Source: Natrarchaeobaculum sulfurireducens (GTDB lineage: Archaea > Halobacteriota > Halobacteria > Halobacteriales > Natrialbaceae). From it: a stretch of DNA of 64,000 nt. The notes below the pieces were generated by a model. The model worked only from the letters and a program-made list of their open reading frames with translations, was not told where the DNA came from and did no database searches. Shown here piece after piece: positions 30,291-38,888 of this stretch. A program made the position numbers and the translations under genes. Each line of letters starts with the position of its first letter. Position 1 is the first letter of the stretch. Where the stretch lies: the NCBI RefSeq assembly GCF_003430825.1, contig NZ_CP024047.1:2170001-2234000 (forward strand), in the 5' to 3' direction.

Positions 30291-31135
30291 CGCTCTACGG
30301 CGTTGGCCTCGGCCCCGGCGAGGCCGACCTCGTGACGGTCCGCGGAAAACGAGTGCTCGAGGCGGCCGACGTGGTCTACTCGCCCGGCCGACTCTCCCGG
30401 TCGGTGGCGCTCGAACACGTCGGCGAGTCGAAGATCGGCGACCTCGAGTTCCCGATGACCAGAGACGAAGAGAAACTCCGGTCTGCCTGGAAGGAGGCCG
30501 CTGCGGAGGTCGCCCCACGGGCCCGCGAAGGCGACGTGGCGTTCGTCACGCTCGGCGATCCGAACGTCTACTCGACGTTTGGCCACCTTCGGCGAACGCT
30601 CGCGGCGTTCCACCCGGACGTGGACCTCGAGATCGTCCCGGGCGTAAGCGCGATGACGGCGTTCGCGACGGCACTCGGGGTCGAGATCGAAGCCGGGGCG
30701 GGACTCGCACTTCGCGAGGCTGCTGGCGGTGCCAGCCCGACGGGGCCCGATCGGATGATCCTCTTCAAGGTTACCGACGCACCGGCCACCCACGAGGGAC
30801 TCGTCGAGGCTGGCTACGACGTTCGCTACGGCAGACGGCTGTTCATGGAACAGGGTGAGACGATCATCACGGACGATCCTGCGGACCTGGCCGAACGCGA
30901 TTACTACACGCTCGCCTACGCCGAGAAAGCGGCCCTCGAGATCGAATCAGCGACGGCAGCGTTCCAGGCCGACGCCGACGCTGACGAGTCGACGTCAGGA
31001 GAAGGCCCGATCGCCGACGGCAGTGGGCGTCCGACGGAGTTGGGGTCGTCACCGGAACCGCCGGACGGCGGCAAGCTACTCGATCTCGAGCGTGCAGAGG
31101 GCTGTGAACACGGTGACTGTGGAGGCCACCGATGA
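30287..31135 (+). CDS. cbiL: cobalt-factor II C20-methyltransferase CbiL
   Basis: Adds the C20 methyl group in the corrin pathway, 282 residues. The tetrapyrrole-methylase glycine loop GVGLGPGEADLVTVRG opens the protein, followed by LGDPNVYSTFGHL and VPGVSAMTAFATALG, the family motifs. The last ~50 residues form a low-complexity acidic tail ending CEHGDCGGHR, a histidine/cysteine cluster not part of the fold that could bind cobalt (inference). It overlaps cbiT and cbiF by four bases each. Confidence 0.9.
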   Translation: MTLYGVGLGPGEADLVTVRGKRVLEAADVVYSPGRLSRSVALEHVGESKIGDLEFPMTRDEEKLRSAWKEAAAEVAPRAREGDVAFVTLGDPNVYSTFGHLRRTLAAFHPDVDLEIVPGVSAMTAFATALGVEIEAGAGLALREAAGGASPTGPDRMILFKVTDAPATHEGLVEAGYDVRYGRRLFMEQGETIITDDPADLAERDYYTLAYAEKAALEIESATAAFQADADADESTSGEGPIADGSGRPTELGSSPEPPDGGKLLDLERAEGCEHGDCGGHR

Positions 31136-32058
31136 CGAGCAGCACCGACCCGAAGACGGACTCTGAACCGGACACGACGAGTGACGAAGGTGTCCAACAG
31201 CGCGATCCTCAGGCGGCGATCGACGCCCAGAGCGAGGGTCGCCGTGCGGAACTGGACGATCGGATCTTCGAGCATAGCGCCGGTGATCAGCAAGAGGGCG
31301 TCCCGTTCGTCGGTGCAGGACCCGGCGATCCGCGGCTGTTGACCGTCGCCGGCAAGGAACTACTCGAGGCGGCGGACCTCGTCGTCCACGCGGGCTCGCT
31401 GGTCAACAGCGAACTGCTCGATGCCTACTGTGCACAGGCCGAACTCGTGAACTCGGTGGGCAAGGACCTCGAGGAGCTAATCCCGCTGATGCGCGACGCG
31501 TACGAGGACGGCGACACCGTGGTCCGACTCCACAGCGGCGACCCCGCGATCTACGGCGCGGCGCTCGAGCAGATGGACGCGCTCGAACACGAGGGCGTCC
31601 CGACGTACTTCGTTCCGGGCGTCACTTCGGCGTTCGCCGCCAGTGCAACGCTCCGAACGCAGCTAACACTCAACGAGGTCGCAAACCACGTCGCGATCAC
31701 CCGGCCACAGGGAAAAACCCTGACCGAAGACGAAGATCACATCTCCGAGTTCGTCGGGATGGGCGACGTCACGACCTGTATCTACCTCGGAACCCACGCC
31801 GTCCGGGACACGATGGATCGACTGCTCGAGGACGGCCACGACCCCGAGACACCGACAGCAGTCGTCTACCACGCCTCCTGGCCGGACGAAGACGTGATCG
31901 TCGGGACGATCGAGACCATCGCCGACCGAGTCGAAGACGCCGGCTATCGTGCGTCCGCGCTGGTGCTCATTGGCGACGCGGTGACGGGTGCGGGCTACGA
32001 GCGGTCGTTCCTCTACGGCGACTGGGCCAATCGCGGCTCAGAGCGCACGTCGGAGTGA
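31132..32058 (+). CDS. cbiF: cobalt-precorrin-4 C11-methyltransferase CbiF
   Basis: Methylates C11 of the corrin ring, 308 residues. The first ~55 residues are a haloarchaeal acidic extension; the catalytic fold begins VPFVGAGPGDPRLLTVAG, with HAGSLVNSELL, LHSGDPAIYGAA and VPGVTSAFAASA as diagnostic CbiF/CobM motifs. The expected next genes of the pathway (cbiG, cbiH) do not follow: an unrelated MinD-like gene begins 82 nt later, so the rest of the pathway must lie elsewhere. Confidence 0.92.
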   Translation: MTSSTDPKTDSEPDTTSDEGVQQRDPQAAIDAQSEGRRAELDDRIFEHSAGDQQEGVPFVGAGPGDPRLLTVAGKELLEAADLVVHAGSLVNSELLDAYCAQAELVNSVGKDLEELIPLMRDAYEDGDTVVRLHSGDPAIYGAALEQMDALEHEGVPTYFVPGVTSAFAASATLRTQLTLNEVANHVAITRPQGKTLTEDEDHISEFVGMGDVTTCIYLGTHAVRDTMDRLLEDGHDPETPTAVVYHASWPDEDVIVGTIETIADRVEDAGYRASALVLIGDAVTGAGYERSFLYGDWANRGSERTSE

Positions 32059-32140
32059 TCGGCCTCGGACCGACTTCGTTTTGCGTTCGTCACTGGCGAC
32101 TGGGCGAGAGTTCAAAAGGGATGACGGAGCCAGAAGTGGC

Positions 32141-33427
32141 ATGATCGCCATCGCTGGATCCAAAGGTGGATCTGGAAAGTCCACCGTCACCCTCGGACTC
32201 GCCGAGGCGTTCGCCCGGGCCGCCACCCCGGCGATCGCCGTCGATGCGGACAGACAGCTACCGAACCTTCACGTCATGGCCGACCTCGAGCGACGGCCGA
32301 CGGTCGCGGATCTCGACCGAACGGTCGATATCACCGACGTCGCTCAGCCCCTTCCCCGCGAATCCGACGTCGGGATCGTCCCGGCGGTGACGTCGGCGCA
32401 GTCGTTCGAGTTTGACGGCCTCGGCGAACACGCCGTCGACGGACACCAACTCCTGCTCGACTGTCCCTCGGGGGCCGGACCGGACGTCGTGGACCCGCTT
32501 GGCGAAGCCGAGGGTGCGATCATCGTGGCCTCGAACACCGGCCGAAGCCTCGAGGCCGCCGAAACGACGATCGAGATGGCTCGTCGACTCGGTGTTCCCA
32601 TCTACGGTGTCGTTCTCAACAGGTGTACAGCTGTTCCCGATGCCGTGAGTCGCTGGAGTGGCGTTCCGATCCTGGGGTGCGTTCCCGAGCATCCCTCGCC
32701 GCTGTTGAACGACGAAGTCAGGGCGGCGTTCGACCGGATCGTCGAGACCCTCACGACCCAGTCACCGTCGGACCGGGCACCCCCGGAAGCCACCGGCGGG
32801 ACGCTCCCGACAGGGACGGTCGAACTCGACGCCCGACTCGACGGCGGACTCGAGCCGGGATCGATCGTCGCTCTCGTCGCATCTCCCGCAAGTCAGGCAG
32901 AACACCTCTTGTATCGGGCGAGCGGGGTCCGTGGGACGCTTTATCTCTCGACCGACCGATCACGGGACGCCGTCCGTCAGGCGATCGAGTCCGCCTCGAG
33001 CGGTGGTACGCCCCCCACGATCCGCCACGTCGGCGGCGAGGACGCACTCGAATCGACGCGCTCGCTCGTCGACAAACTCCCCGACGCCGCGAATCTCATC
33101 ATCGATCCGGTCGACGCACTCGAGCGTCGCGACCGGCGCGCGTACGCCGCGTTCCTCGACGCGCTTCGAGAACGGATCCTCGAGACCGACGGGCTCGCGA
33201 TCCTTTCGTGTCTCGACGACCCCCCTGCGAACCGAGCTGCAACGCTCCGGGCAGCCGACGCAGTGTTCGAACTCGAGACGGTCTCGGGAGGCCCTGGCAC
33301 CGACATCGAACACTATCTCTCGGTACCGAAGTACCGGGCGAAAGCCGGGTTCTCCGAGACGATTCGTCTTACCTTCGACGCCAACGCTCGTGTCGGACCG
33401 ATCGAGCCCCCGACGCGATTCGACTGA
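32141..33427 (+). CDS. MinD/ParA-like ATPase fused to a degenerate KaiC-like domain
   Basis: A 428-residue protein. Residues 1-215 are a deviant-Walker ATPase with intact GSKGGSGKST (6-15; both lysines present), DADRQLPNLH switch and LLDCPSGAGPDVV. Residues 220-428 begin TGTVELDARLDGGLEPGSIV, the opening of KaiC/RadA-type domains, but the position of Walker A reads ASPASQAE, so this half should not hydrolyse ATP. It opens a tight five-gene unit ending with a second MinD-like gene. ATG 32141 is chosen because it starts the Walker strand directly. MinD-type ATPases position protein complexes on membranes. Confidence 0.8.
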   Translation: MIAIAGSKGGSGKSTVTLGLAEAFARAATPAIAVDADRQLPNLHVMADLERRPTVADLDRTVDITDVAQPLPRESDVGIVPAVTSAQSFEFDGLGEHAVDGHQLLLDCPSGAGPDVVDPLGEAEGAIIVASNTGRSLEAAETTIEMARRLGVPIYGVVLNRCTAVPDAVSRWSGVPILGCVPEHPSPLLNDEVRAAFDRIVETLTTQSPSDRAPPEATGGTLPTGTVELDARLDGGLEPGSIVALVASPASQAEHLLYRASGVRGTLYLSTDRSRDAVRQAIESASSGGTPPTIRHVGGEDALESTRSLVDKLPDAANLIIDPVDALERRDRRAYAAFLDALRERILETDGLAILSCLDDPPANRAATLRAADAVFELETVSGGPGTDIEHYLSVPKYRAKAGFSETIRLTFDANARVGPIEPPTRFD

Positions 33428-33437
33428 GGTGTGATCG

Positions 33438-34574
33438 ATGGGTGAACTTCCGTACGAATCGCTGGTCGGGATTGCCTACGGGCTCCTGTTCGGGTTCGTT
33501 CCGGCACTTATAGTCGGGCTCACCGCCGTTGGAGCCGTGATCGTCTACGATCGGTCGCTTTCTCCGATCGTTGGAGCGGCTACCGTGGCCCCGCTTACGA
33601 TCGCAAGCGGTGCCATCGTGGGAATTTTCGATCCAGCCGCGATACCCGCACACGGTCAGCGGACGGCGGTCGCAGGGACCGTCGCCGGAGTGCTTGGCGT
33701 CGTCACGACGAGCCAGGGTACCCGTATCGCCACCGAACTCCCACGAGACCGAAGATTCCCGCTCGTCAGGGGCCAGTCGCTCTCCGCCGAGGCGATCGAC
33801 GCCGTCGACGCGATGGGACAGGTGACGATTCGGCCAATCGGCCCGATTCGCGAGTTCGACGGCTATCCACCGCTCTCGCCAGCGCTACGCACGGCACTCG
33901 AGGAGGACTGCTGGCGGTTTCCGGCCGATCTCCAGCTCGCCGAACTCGAGCGACGGCTCGAGCGTCGACTCCGGACGGAGCACGGCCTCGCGAGAGCAAC
34001 GGTTTCGATCGACGGCCGCGGCCGGACGACGATCGCCGCTGCCCCACCCGAGAAGAGGGTCGCGACGACGCTCGCGGAGGGAACCAGGGCCGTCACGGTC
34101 GAGGGGCTGCTTCCGTCGGGAATCGAACCGGGAGACGCCGTCGTGATCGACACGGACACGGCGGTCGTCCACGGGACGGTGCTCACCGTCGGAGACCAGC
34201 CGGGGAGCACCGCCGCCACGACGGCGACAGAGCCTCCCGTTTCGGCCGAGCACCGGACCGCGACCGCTGGCTTTGACGGCGGCCACGGTCGCCTTACGGT
34301 CACGGTCGAGACGACCGACGCTGGTGCGCTCCTCGAGGCCTCACAGCCTCGAATCGCAGTCTCCCCACGCGGCGACGCCCACGAGTTCGAAGCGGCGGCG
34401 TTGCTCGAGGAGGCCGGACGGCCGGTGACCGAGGTGGTGGTTGGTGACCGAACCATCGATCCGGACCGAACGCTCGCCGTTCGACACGATGGGGAGTGGC
34501 TGTTCGCCGTCGACGAGCCCGAAGAAGCCGACAAGGCGTTCGTCGCAGGCAGTGAGCCGGAGGTGAGTGGCTAA
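33438..34574 (+). CDS. membrane protein with TrkA-C-like domain (first of two)
   Basis: A 378-residue protein, 10 nt after the MinD-KaiC gene. The first ~95 residues contain three hydrophobic helices (LLFGFVPALIVGLTAVGAVIVY; AATVAPLTIASGAIVGIF; AVAGTVAGVLGVVTT). The cytoplasmic remainder has a region ERRLERRLRTEHGLARATV shared with its neighbour and a C-terminal beta-rich part ending VTEVVVGDRTIDPDRT and HDGEWLFAVDEP that resembles the RCK-C (TrkA-C) ligand-binding fold. No ion-pore signature is present, so a sensing role is more likely than transport (inference). Confidence 0.65.
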   Translation: MGELPYESLVGIAYGLLFGFVPALIVGLTAVGAVIVYDRSLSPIVGAATVAPLTIASGAIVGIFDPAAIPAHGQRTAVAGTVAGVLGVVTTSQGTRIATELPRDRRFPLVRGQSLSAEAIDAVDAMGQVTIRPIGPIREFDGYPPLSPALRTALEEDCWRFPADLQLAELERRLERRLRTEHGLARATVSIDGRGRTTIAAAPPEKRVATTLAEGTRAVTVEGLLPSGIEPGDAVVIDTDTAVVHGTVLTVGDQPGSTAATTATEPPVSAEHRTATAGFDGGHGRLTVTVETTDAGALLEASQPRIAVSPRGDAHEFEAAALLEEAGRPVTEVVVGDRTIDPDRTLAVRHDGEWLFAVDEPEEADKAFVAGSEPEVSG

Positions 34575-35707
34575 TGGTCGAGGTTGCAGCCTTCGTCGAC
34601 CTCCTTCGTTCGACGGTGATCGTCGTGGTCGGAACCGGACTGCTTGCCGCGCTCGCCGGACTCCTCACGGCAGCGAGCTACCGGTGGGCGACGACACGAG
34701 CACCGCCGGCCGGCGTTGGGACGATCGTTGGCCTGTCGACGGTCACCGGCTATCTGAGCTACAGGCTGGTCGAATCGAGAGCGTTCTTCGAGGGTGTTCC
34801 CCTCGATCATCAGTTCAGCGCCGGATTCGTGCTCGCGACTCTCTTCGTCGGCGGGACCGTCGCCACGGCGGGTGGTCGACTCGGCGACCGGATCGCCTGT
34901 GAGGTCACAGCGATTCCACGGATCGACGGCGACGGTGAGGCGGTCGCGAGCGTGCGTGCGGCACGGCTCGCTGTCAGTATCGAACTCCCCGACGTTATCG
35001 ACGACGCGGACGGCTACCGGCCGGTCGATCCGGCCCTGCGTCGAGCGATCGCCGGCTCCACGGTACGGCTTCCACACGGACTGACGGCCGAACAACGTCG
35101 AGACCGACTCGAGCGTCATCTCGAGTGTGAGTACGGGGTTGGATACGCAGCCGTGGTACTGGACGACGACGGCAGTCTCGAGCGCGTCTTCGTCGGTCAG
35201 CAGTCGTCGGGGCTCGGGTCGATGCTTCCTCCAGGAACTGCCGCCGTCGCGATTCGAGCAGACTGCTCGCCCGACGCCAGTCTCGGCGATCCGATCGAAA
35301 TCTGGTCGACTGGCGACCGGATTCGGCTGGTCACGACCGGACGACTTCGAACGACCGCCGGTTCGGTCGCGACCGTCATCGTCGAACGCGACCGCGTAGG
35401 CGACCTCTCGCCCGAACACCGGTACCGAGTCGTCACCCGACCGGACGAGTCGACCGACGGCTATGCGTTTGCCTCGACGCTCCGAAGGGTCGATGAGACG
35501 GTCGTCACCCTGTCGGTCGATCCTGAGGGACCACTCGCCGGCGAGTTCGTCGGCTGGCTTCCGGGTCGCGTCCTCCTCGTTCACCGTGACGGGGAGTTTC
35601 ACCCACTGCCCGCTGACAACGAGACGCTGCAGGCCGCCGACGAGCTGTGGGTGCTCGCTCGGCCGGACCACTTGACGGAATCCGATCTCACCAGCGCACC
35701 GATCTGA
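34574..35707 (+). CDS. membrane protein with TrkA-C-like domain (second of two)
   Basis: A 377-residue paralogue of the preceding protein, overlapping it by one base. Helices near the N-terminus (VIVVVGTGLLAALAGLLTAA; GAGTIVGLSTVTGYLSY-like; FVLATLFVGGTVATAGG) are followed by the shared EQRRDRLERHLECEYGVGYA segment and a C-terminal DETLQAADELWVLARPDHL, the characteristic last strand of RCK-C domains. The two are probably a heteromeric pair controlled by, or recruiting, the flanking MinD-like proteins. Confidence 0.65.
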   Translation: MVEVAAFVDLLRSTVIVVVGTGLLAALAGLLTAASYRWATTRAPPAGVGTIVGLSTVTGYLSYRLVESRAFFEGVPLDHQFSAGFVLATLFVGGTVATAGGRLGDRIACEVTAIPRIDGDGEAVASVRAARLAVSIELPDVIDDADGYRPVDPALRRAIAGSTVRLPHGLTAEQRRDRLERHLECEYGVGYAAVVLDDDGSLERVFVGQQSSGLGSMLPPGTAAVAIRADCSPDASLGDPIEIWSTGDRIRLVTTGRLRTTAGSVATVIVERDRVGDLSPEHRYRVVTRPDESTDGYAFASTLRRVDETVVTLSVDPEGPLAGEFVGWLPGRVLLVHRDGEFHPLPADNETLQAADELWVLARPDHLTESDLTSAPI

Positions 35708-35752
35708 TATGACTCGATCAACAGCTCACCCCCTACAAACGCCCCTCTCACT

Positions 35753-36121
35753 ATGGTAACACTCGAATCGACTGCCGAGCGCTCGAGCGACATCACGATG
35801 GTACGGGTGCGACTCACCAACACTCGTTCGACCGTCCAGACGGTTCAGCTCCGAAGTGTACTGGCAGGGCCCACCTGGCCGGCACGGCACGATGGTGTCG
35901 TCGACCCACGCTGGGACGGCGACCGGTGGACGGTGACGATTCGGCCGGACCGAAGTCGAGGTGTGGGCTTTGCGAGCCCGTCCCAGCCGATCGATCCACC
36001 GGTCGAGGTCGTCTCGGTTGCCCGTCACGACGAGGCGAGCCCCGTCCGATCGACGGCGACGGTCCTCGCCAACCTCGACGGCTGGCGTCCGACGAACGAG
36101 GTGCTCGCGCGGGAGCCATGA
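35753..36121 (+). CDS. small protein of the MinD/TrkA-like unit
   Basis: A 122-residue beta-rich soluble protein. VRVRLTNTRSTVQTVQLRS and RWTVTIRPDRSRGVGFASP suggest an immunoglobulin-like or arrestin-like sandwich; no named family is recognised. It starts 46 nt after the second membrane gene and its stop overlaps the next ATG (ATGA), which ties it to the second MinD-like protein. Gene position suggests it is an adaptor in the same complex (inference). Confidence 0.7.
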   Translation: MVTLESTAERSSDITMVRVRLTNTRSTVQTVQLRSVLAGPTWPARHDGVVDPRWDGDRWTVTIRPDRSRGVGFASPSQPIDPPVEVVSVARHDEASPVRSTATVLANLDGWRPTNEVLAREP

Positions 36122-36804
36122 TCGTCGCCGTCGCCGGCGGGAAGGGGGGCGTCGGCACGTCGACCACTGCGTGGAACCTCGCGTTTGAACTCGAGGCCGT
36201 CGCCGTCGACGCGGATCTGACGGGTGCGGATCTTCCTCTCGGGAGTGGACCGAACCTCCACGATGTCCTCGGCGGCCGGGCCAACCCGATGGACGCAGTC
36301 GAGTCCGTCGGTGGTGTGTGGCTTCTTTCGTCCGGTCGAACGCTCGCCGGCGCTCGTGCGTCGGATCTGACGGCGTTCGGTCGCGTTCTCGAGCGCATCG
36401 AGCGCGAGTACGGGCGCGTCGTTATCGACTGTCGGGCGGGACTCGCTCGGGACGTCGGCGTTGCGCTCCGAAGCGCGGATCTCCTCGTACTCGTAACGAC
36501 ACCGACGAAACCGGCGTTGATCGACGCGCTTCGGACGGCCGAGTTGGCCGCCGAGCTCGGAACACCGGTTGCCTCCGCCGTGTTGAATCTGGCAGACGGC
36601 GACGGTCAGACGCCGCTCGTAGATCGGCTGTCACGGACCCTCGGCGTCGAGGTGACAGTCGTCGAGCGCCAGTCGACCGTCGCCGACGCACAGGCGGAGT
36701 GGATGCCGGTACACGAGCACACACCCGGTGCCCAGGCTGTCGGCGCGTATCGCTCGCTCGCTGACCGACTCGTGGACTCGTACGACCGTCTCGAGCGTGG
36801 GTGA
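36118..36804 (+). CDS. MinD/ParA-like protein with altered Walker A
   Basis: A 228-residue protein of MinD type. The deviant Walker A reads AGGKGGVGTSTT: the signature lysine K9 is present but the catalytic P-loop lysine at position 14 is threonine. The rest is normal: VDADLTGADLPLG switch, VVIDCRAGLARD, LVLVTTPTKPAL. Loss of that lysine should impair ATP binding or hydrolysis, so it may be a structural partner of the intact MinD-KaiC protein. ATG 36118 overlaps the previous stop. A membrane-targeting amphipathic tail is weakly suggested by YRSLADRLVDSYDRLERG. Confidence 0.8.
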   Translation: MIVAVAGGKGGVGTSTTAWNLAFELEAVAVDADLTGADLPLGSGPNLHDVLGGRANPMDAVESVGGVWLLSSGRTLAGARASDLTAFGRVLERIEREYGRVVIDCRAGLARDVGVALRSADLLVLVTTPTKPALIDALRTAELAAELGTPVASAVLNLADGDGQTPLVDRLSRTLGVEVTVVERQSTVADAQAEWMPVHEHTPGAQAVGAYRSLADRLVDSYDRLERG

Positions 36805-36988
36805 CCGATCGGCGTCCGCGTTCTCTCGCCAGCTTCGATACACCTGGCCATGGTCTATTCACCGACCACTGGGCTGATCCGACTGCTAGAGATGTGTCCG
36901 TCTCTCTCTGGCGGTGCCTGCTGCGTGAACGATGACTTGCTGTAGTGTACCCGGAACACCTTTTGCCCTCACGGGAATCCACTCCAGT

Positions 36989-37840
36989 ATGATCGACGAG
37001 ACGGTCGAGGAGATACAGGAGATGCAGACACACAGCTCCTCGGTGGTCGCGGTGAACGCGACCCGGGCTCTAGAAGAGTTACTCGAGCGCGAGTTTGCGA
37101 CGGCCGAAGAGTACGTCCGCGCGCTCGAGCAGAACGGATCGATGCTGCGACAGGCGAACCCGTCGCACGCCTCGTTACAGACTGCGATCCGGAACGTCGT
37201 CGACGACGTCGTCGAAGCGGACCCGGACACGGTCGCAGACGCGAAGTCACTCACCCAGGAGAAGATCGACGCGGTCGTTTCGCGGGTCGAATCAGCAAAA
37301 GCGCTAGCCGCCGAGCACGCCGCGGCGTTTCTCGAAGACGGCGCAACGTTGCTGACCCACGATTACTCGTCGACGGTGCTCGAAGCACTCGAGCAGGCGA
37401 CCGAGGCGGGCAAGCGCTTCGAGGTGTACGTCACGGAGGCTCGACCGCGATACATCGGCCGGAAGACGGCACGGTCGCTGGCGGAACTCGAGGGGGTCGA
37501 AACGACGCTCGTCACCGACAGTGCCAACGGCATCTACCTCGAGGAGTGCGATCGTGTCGTCGTCGGGATGGACTGTATCGTCGACGACGTCCTGTACAAC
37601 CGCGTCGGGACGTTCCCGATCGCCGCGACGGCGGCTCAACTCGGGGTCCCCGTGACGGTGCTTGGCTCGGCGTCGAAGATCGTCAGCGAGGGATTCGTCT
37701 TCGAGAACGAGTTCCGGTCGGGCAGTGAGGTGATGCTCGAACCCGCCGAGGGGTTCGACGTACTGAACCCAGCCTACGACGCGACGCCGGTCTCTCTGCT
37801 CGAAAGCGTCGTCACCGACGAAGGCCGAATCGAGTTCTGA
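36989..37840 (+). CDS. eIF2B alpha/beta/delta-like protein (ribose-1,5-bisphosphate isomerase family)
   Basis: A 283-residue protein of the IF2B family. SSVVAVNATRALEELL, THDYSSTVLEAL, EARPRYIGRKTARSL, VVVGMDCIVDDVLYNRVGTF and VLGSASKIVSEGF follow the family order. Ribose-1,5-bisphosphate isomerase and MtnA have a catalytic cysteine in an HC-type motif; here THDYS replaces it, while the conserved aspartate in GMDCIV remains. It may therefore be a regulatory IF2B-like protein rather than an isomerase; the family alone cannot settle it. ATG 36989 is preferred over the upstream ATG at 36932. Confidence 0.75.
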   Translation: MIDETVEEIQEMQTHSSSVVAVNATRALEELLEREFATAEEYVRALEQNGSMLRQANPSHASLQTAIRNVVDDVVEADPDTVADAKSLTQEKIDAVVSRVESAKALAAEHAAAFLEDGATLLTHDYSSTVLEALEQATEAGKRFEVYVTEARPRYIGRKTARSLAELEGVETTLVTDSANGIYLEECDRVVVGMDCIVDDVLYNRVGTFPIAATAAQLGVPVTVLGSASKIVSEGFVFENEFRSGSEVMLEPAEGFDVLNPAYDATPVSLLESVVTDEGRIEF

Positions 37841-37912
37841 GCTGTCGGGTAGCGATTGCAAAGCGGGTCGACAGCGCAGGTGGCGGGCGTCGGTAGGATC
37901 GACGGCGACTTT

Positions 37913-38608
37913 TCACTCTCGTTCGCCAAACGTCCGCGGAGCCCCGTCGGTCGGTCGCGCCCAGTCGACGGCGTTTCGAACGACGCGTTGGACCCCGTCG
38001 TGTTCGTAGATCGGATACGTCTCGTGGCCGGGTCGGAAATAAAAGATACGCCCACTGCCGCGCCGGTAACAACAGCCACTGCGGAACACCTCGCCGCCTT
38101 CGAACCAGCTCACGAAGACGAGTCGATCCGGCTCCGGCACGTCGAACGGTTCGCCGTACATCTCTGTCTGGGGCAGTTCGATCGATTCCTCGAGGTCGTT
38201 GGCGATCGGATGGCCCGGATCGACGACCCAGAGCCGTTCTGTAGCGCCGTCTTCGCGGTACTGCAGGCTGCAGGTCGTTCCCATGAGTCGTTTGAATATC
38301 CTCGAGTAGTGGCCCGAGTGGAGGGCGATCAGTCCCAGCCCCTCGAGAACATGCTGGTGGACGCGTTCGACGACGGACTCGGAGACCTCGTCGTGGGCCT
38401 CATGGCCCCACCAGAGCAAGACGTCGGTCTCCTCGAGGACGTCCGTGGTAAGGCCGTGTTCAGGTTCGTCGAGCGTCGCAGTGATGACGTCGTGGTCGTC
38501 GTTGAAGATGTCTGCGAGCGTCTCGTGGATCCCCTCCGGATAAACCGCCGCGACGTCATCGTCTTCGCGCTCGTGTCGGTACTCGTTCCAGATCGTTACG
38601 GTAGCCAT
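37913..38608 (-). CDS. ThuA-domain protein (trehalose-utilisation family)
   Basis: A 231-residue glutamine-amidotransferase-like fold of the ThuA family, linked to catabolism of trehalose and other sugars via keto-sugars. [20 protein letters not shown] opens the fold; [24 protein letters not shown] and [18 protein letters not shown] are conserved. The gene is divergent from a Gfo/Idh/MocA oxidoreductase, the usual functional partner. ATG 38608 was chosen from family length. The 280-bp shared gap contains an inverted repeat that may control both genes. Confidence 0.85.
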   Translation of the reverse strand: MATVTIWNEYRHEREDDDVAAVYPEGIHETLADIFNDDHDVITATLDEPEHGLTTDVLEETDVLLWWGHEAHDEVSESVVERVHQHVLEGLGLIALHSGHYSRIFKRLMGTTCSLQYREDGATERLWVVDPGHPIANDLEESIELPQTEMYGEPFDVPEPDRLVFVSWFEGGEVFRSGCCYRRGSGRIFYFRPGHETYPIYEHDGVQRVVRNAVDWARPTDGAPRTFGERE

Positions 38609-38722
38609 CGTCGGTGACGTCAACGCCGCCCATCATAGGTCGGTCTGTCGTCGCCCCCTACGTTACTACACGAACACATACGCACCTGGCACTTTTCCTA
38701 CCGAAACAACACATATTCGGCG

Positions 38723-38741
38723 AAACGTGAAATACACGTTT
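38723..38741. promoter_or_regulatory. inverted repeat between ThuA and Gfo/Idh/MocA genes
   Basis: AAACGTG-AAATA-CACGTTT, 7-bp arms with a 5-nt spacer, 115 bp before the thuA-like start and 148 bp before the oxidoreductase start. A GTATAGATTAAT segment follows. It looks like the site of a dimeric sugar-responsive regulator (inference). Confidence 0.4.
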
Positions 38742-38888
38742 TCTGTATAGATTAATCGTTCACAACTCTTATTTCGGTCCCACACTGGGAGTCTACATGG
38801 ACCCGTGCCCTCACACGCAACCGCCGGCGAAATCGCGACTTTCTCACCGTTCGTTCCGACAACTCACGAATAAATCGGGTGTTGTTCG

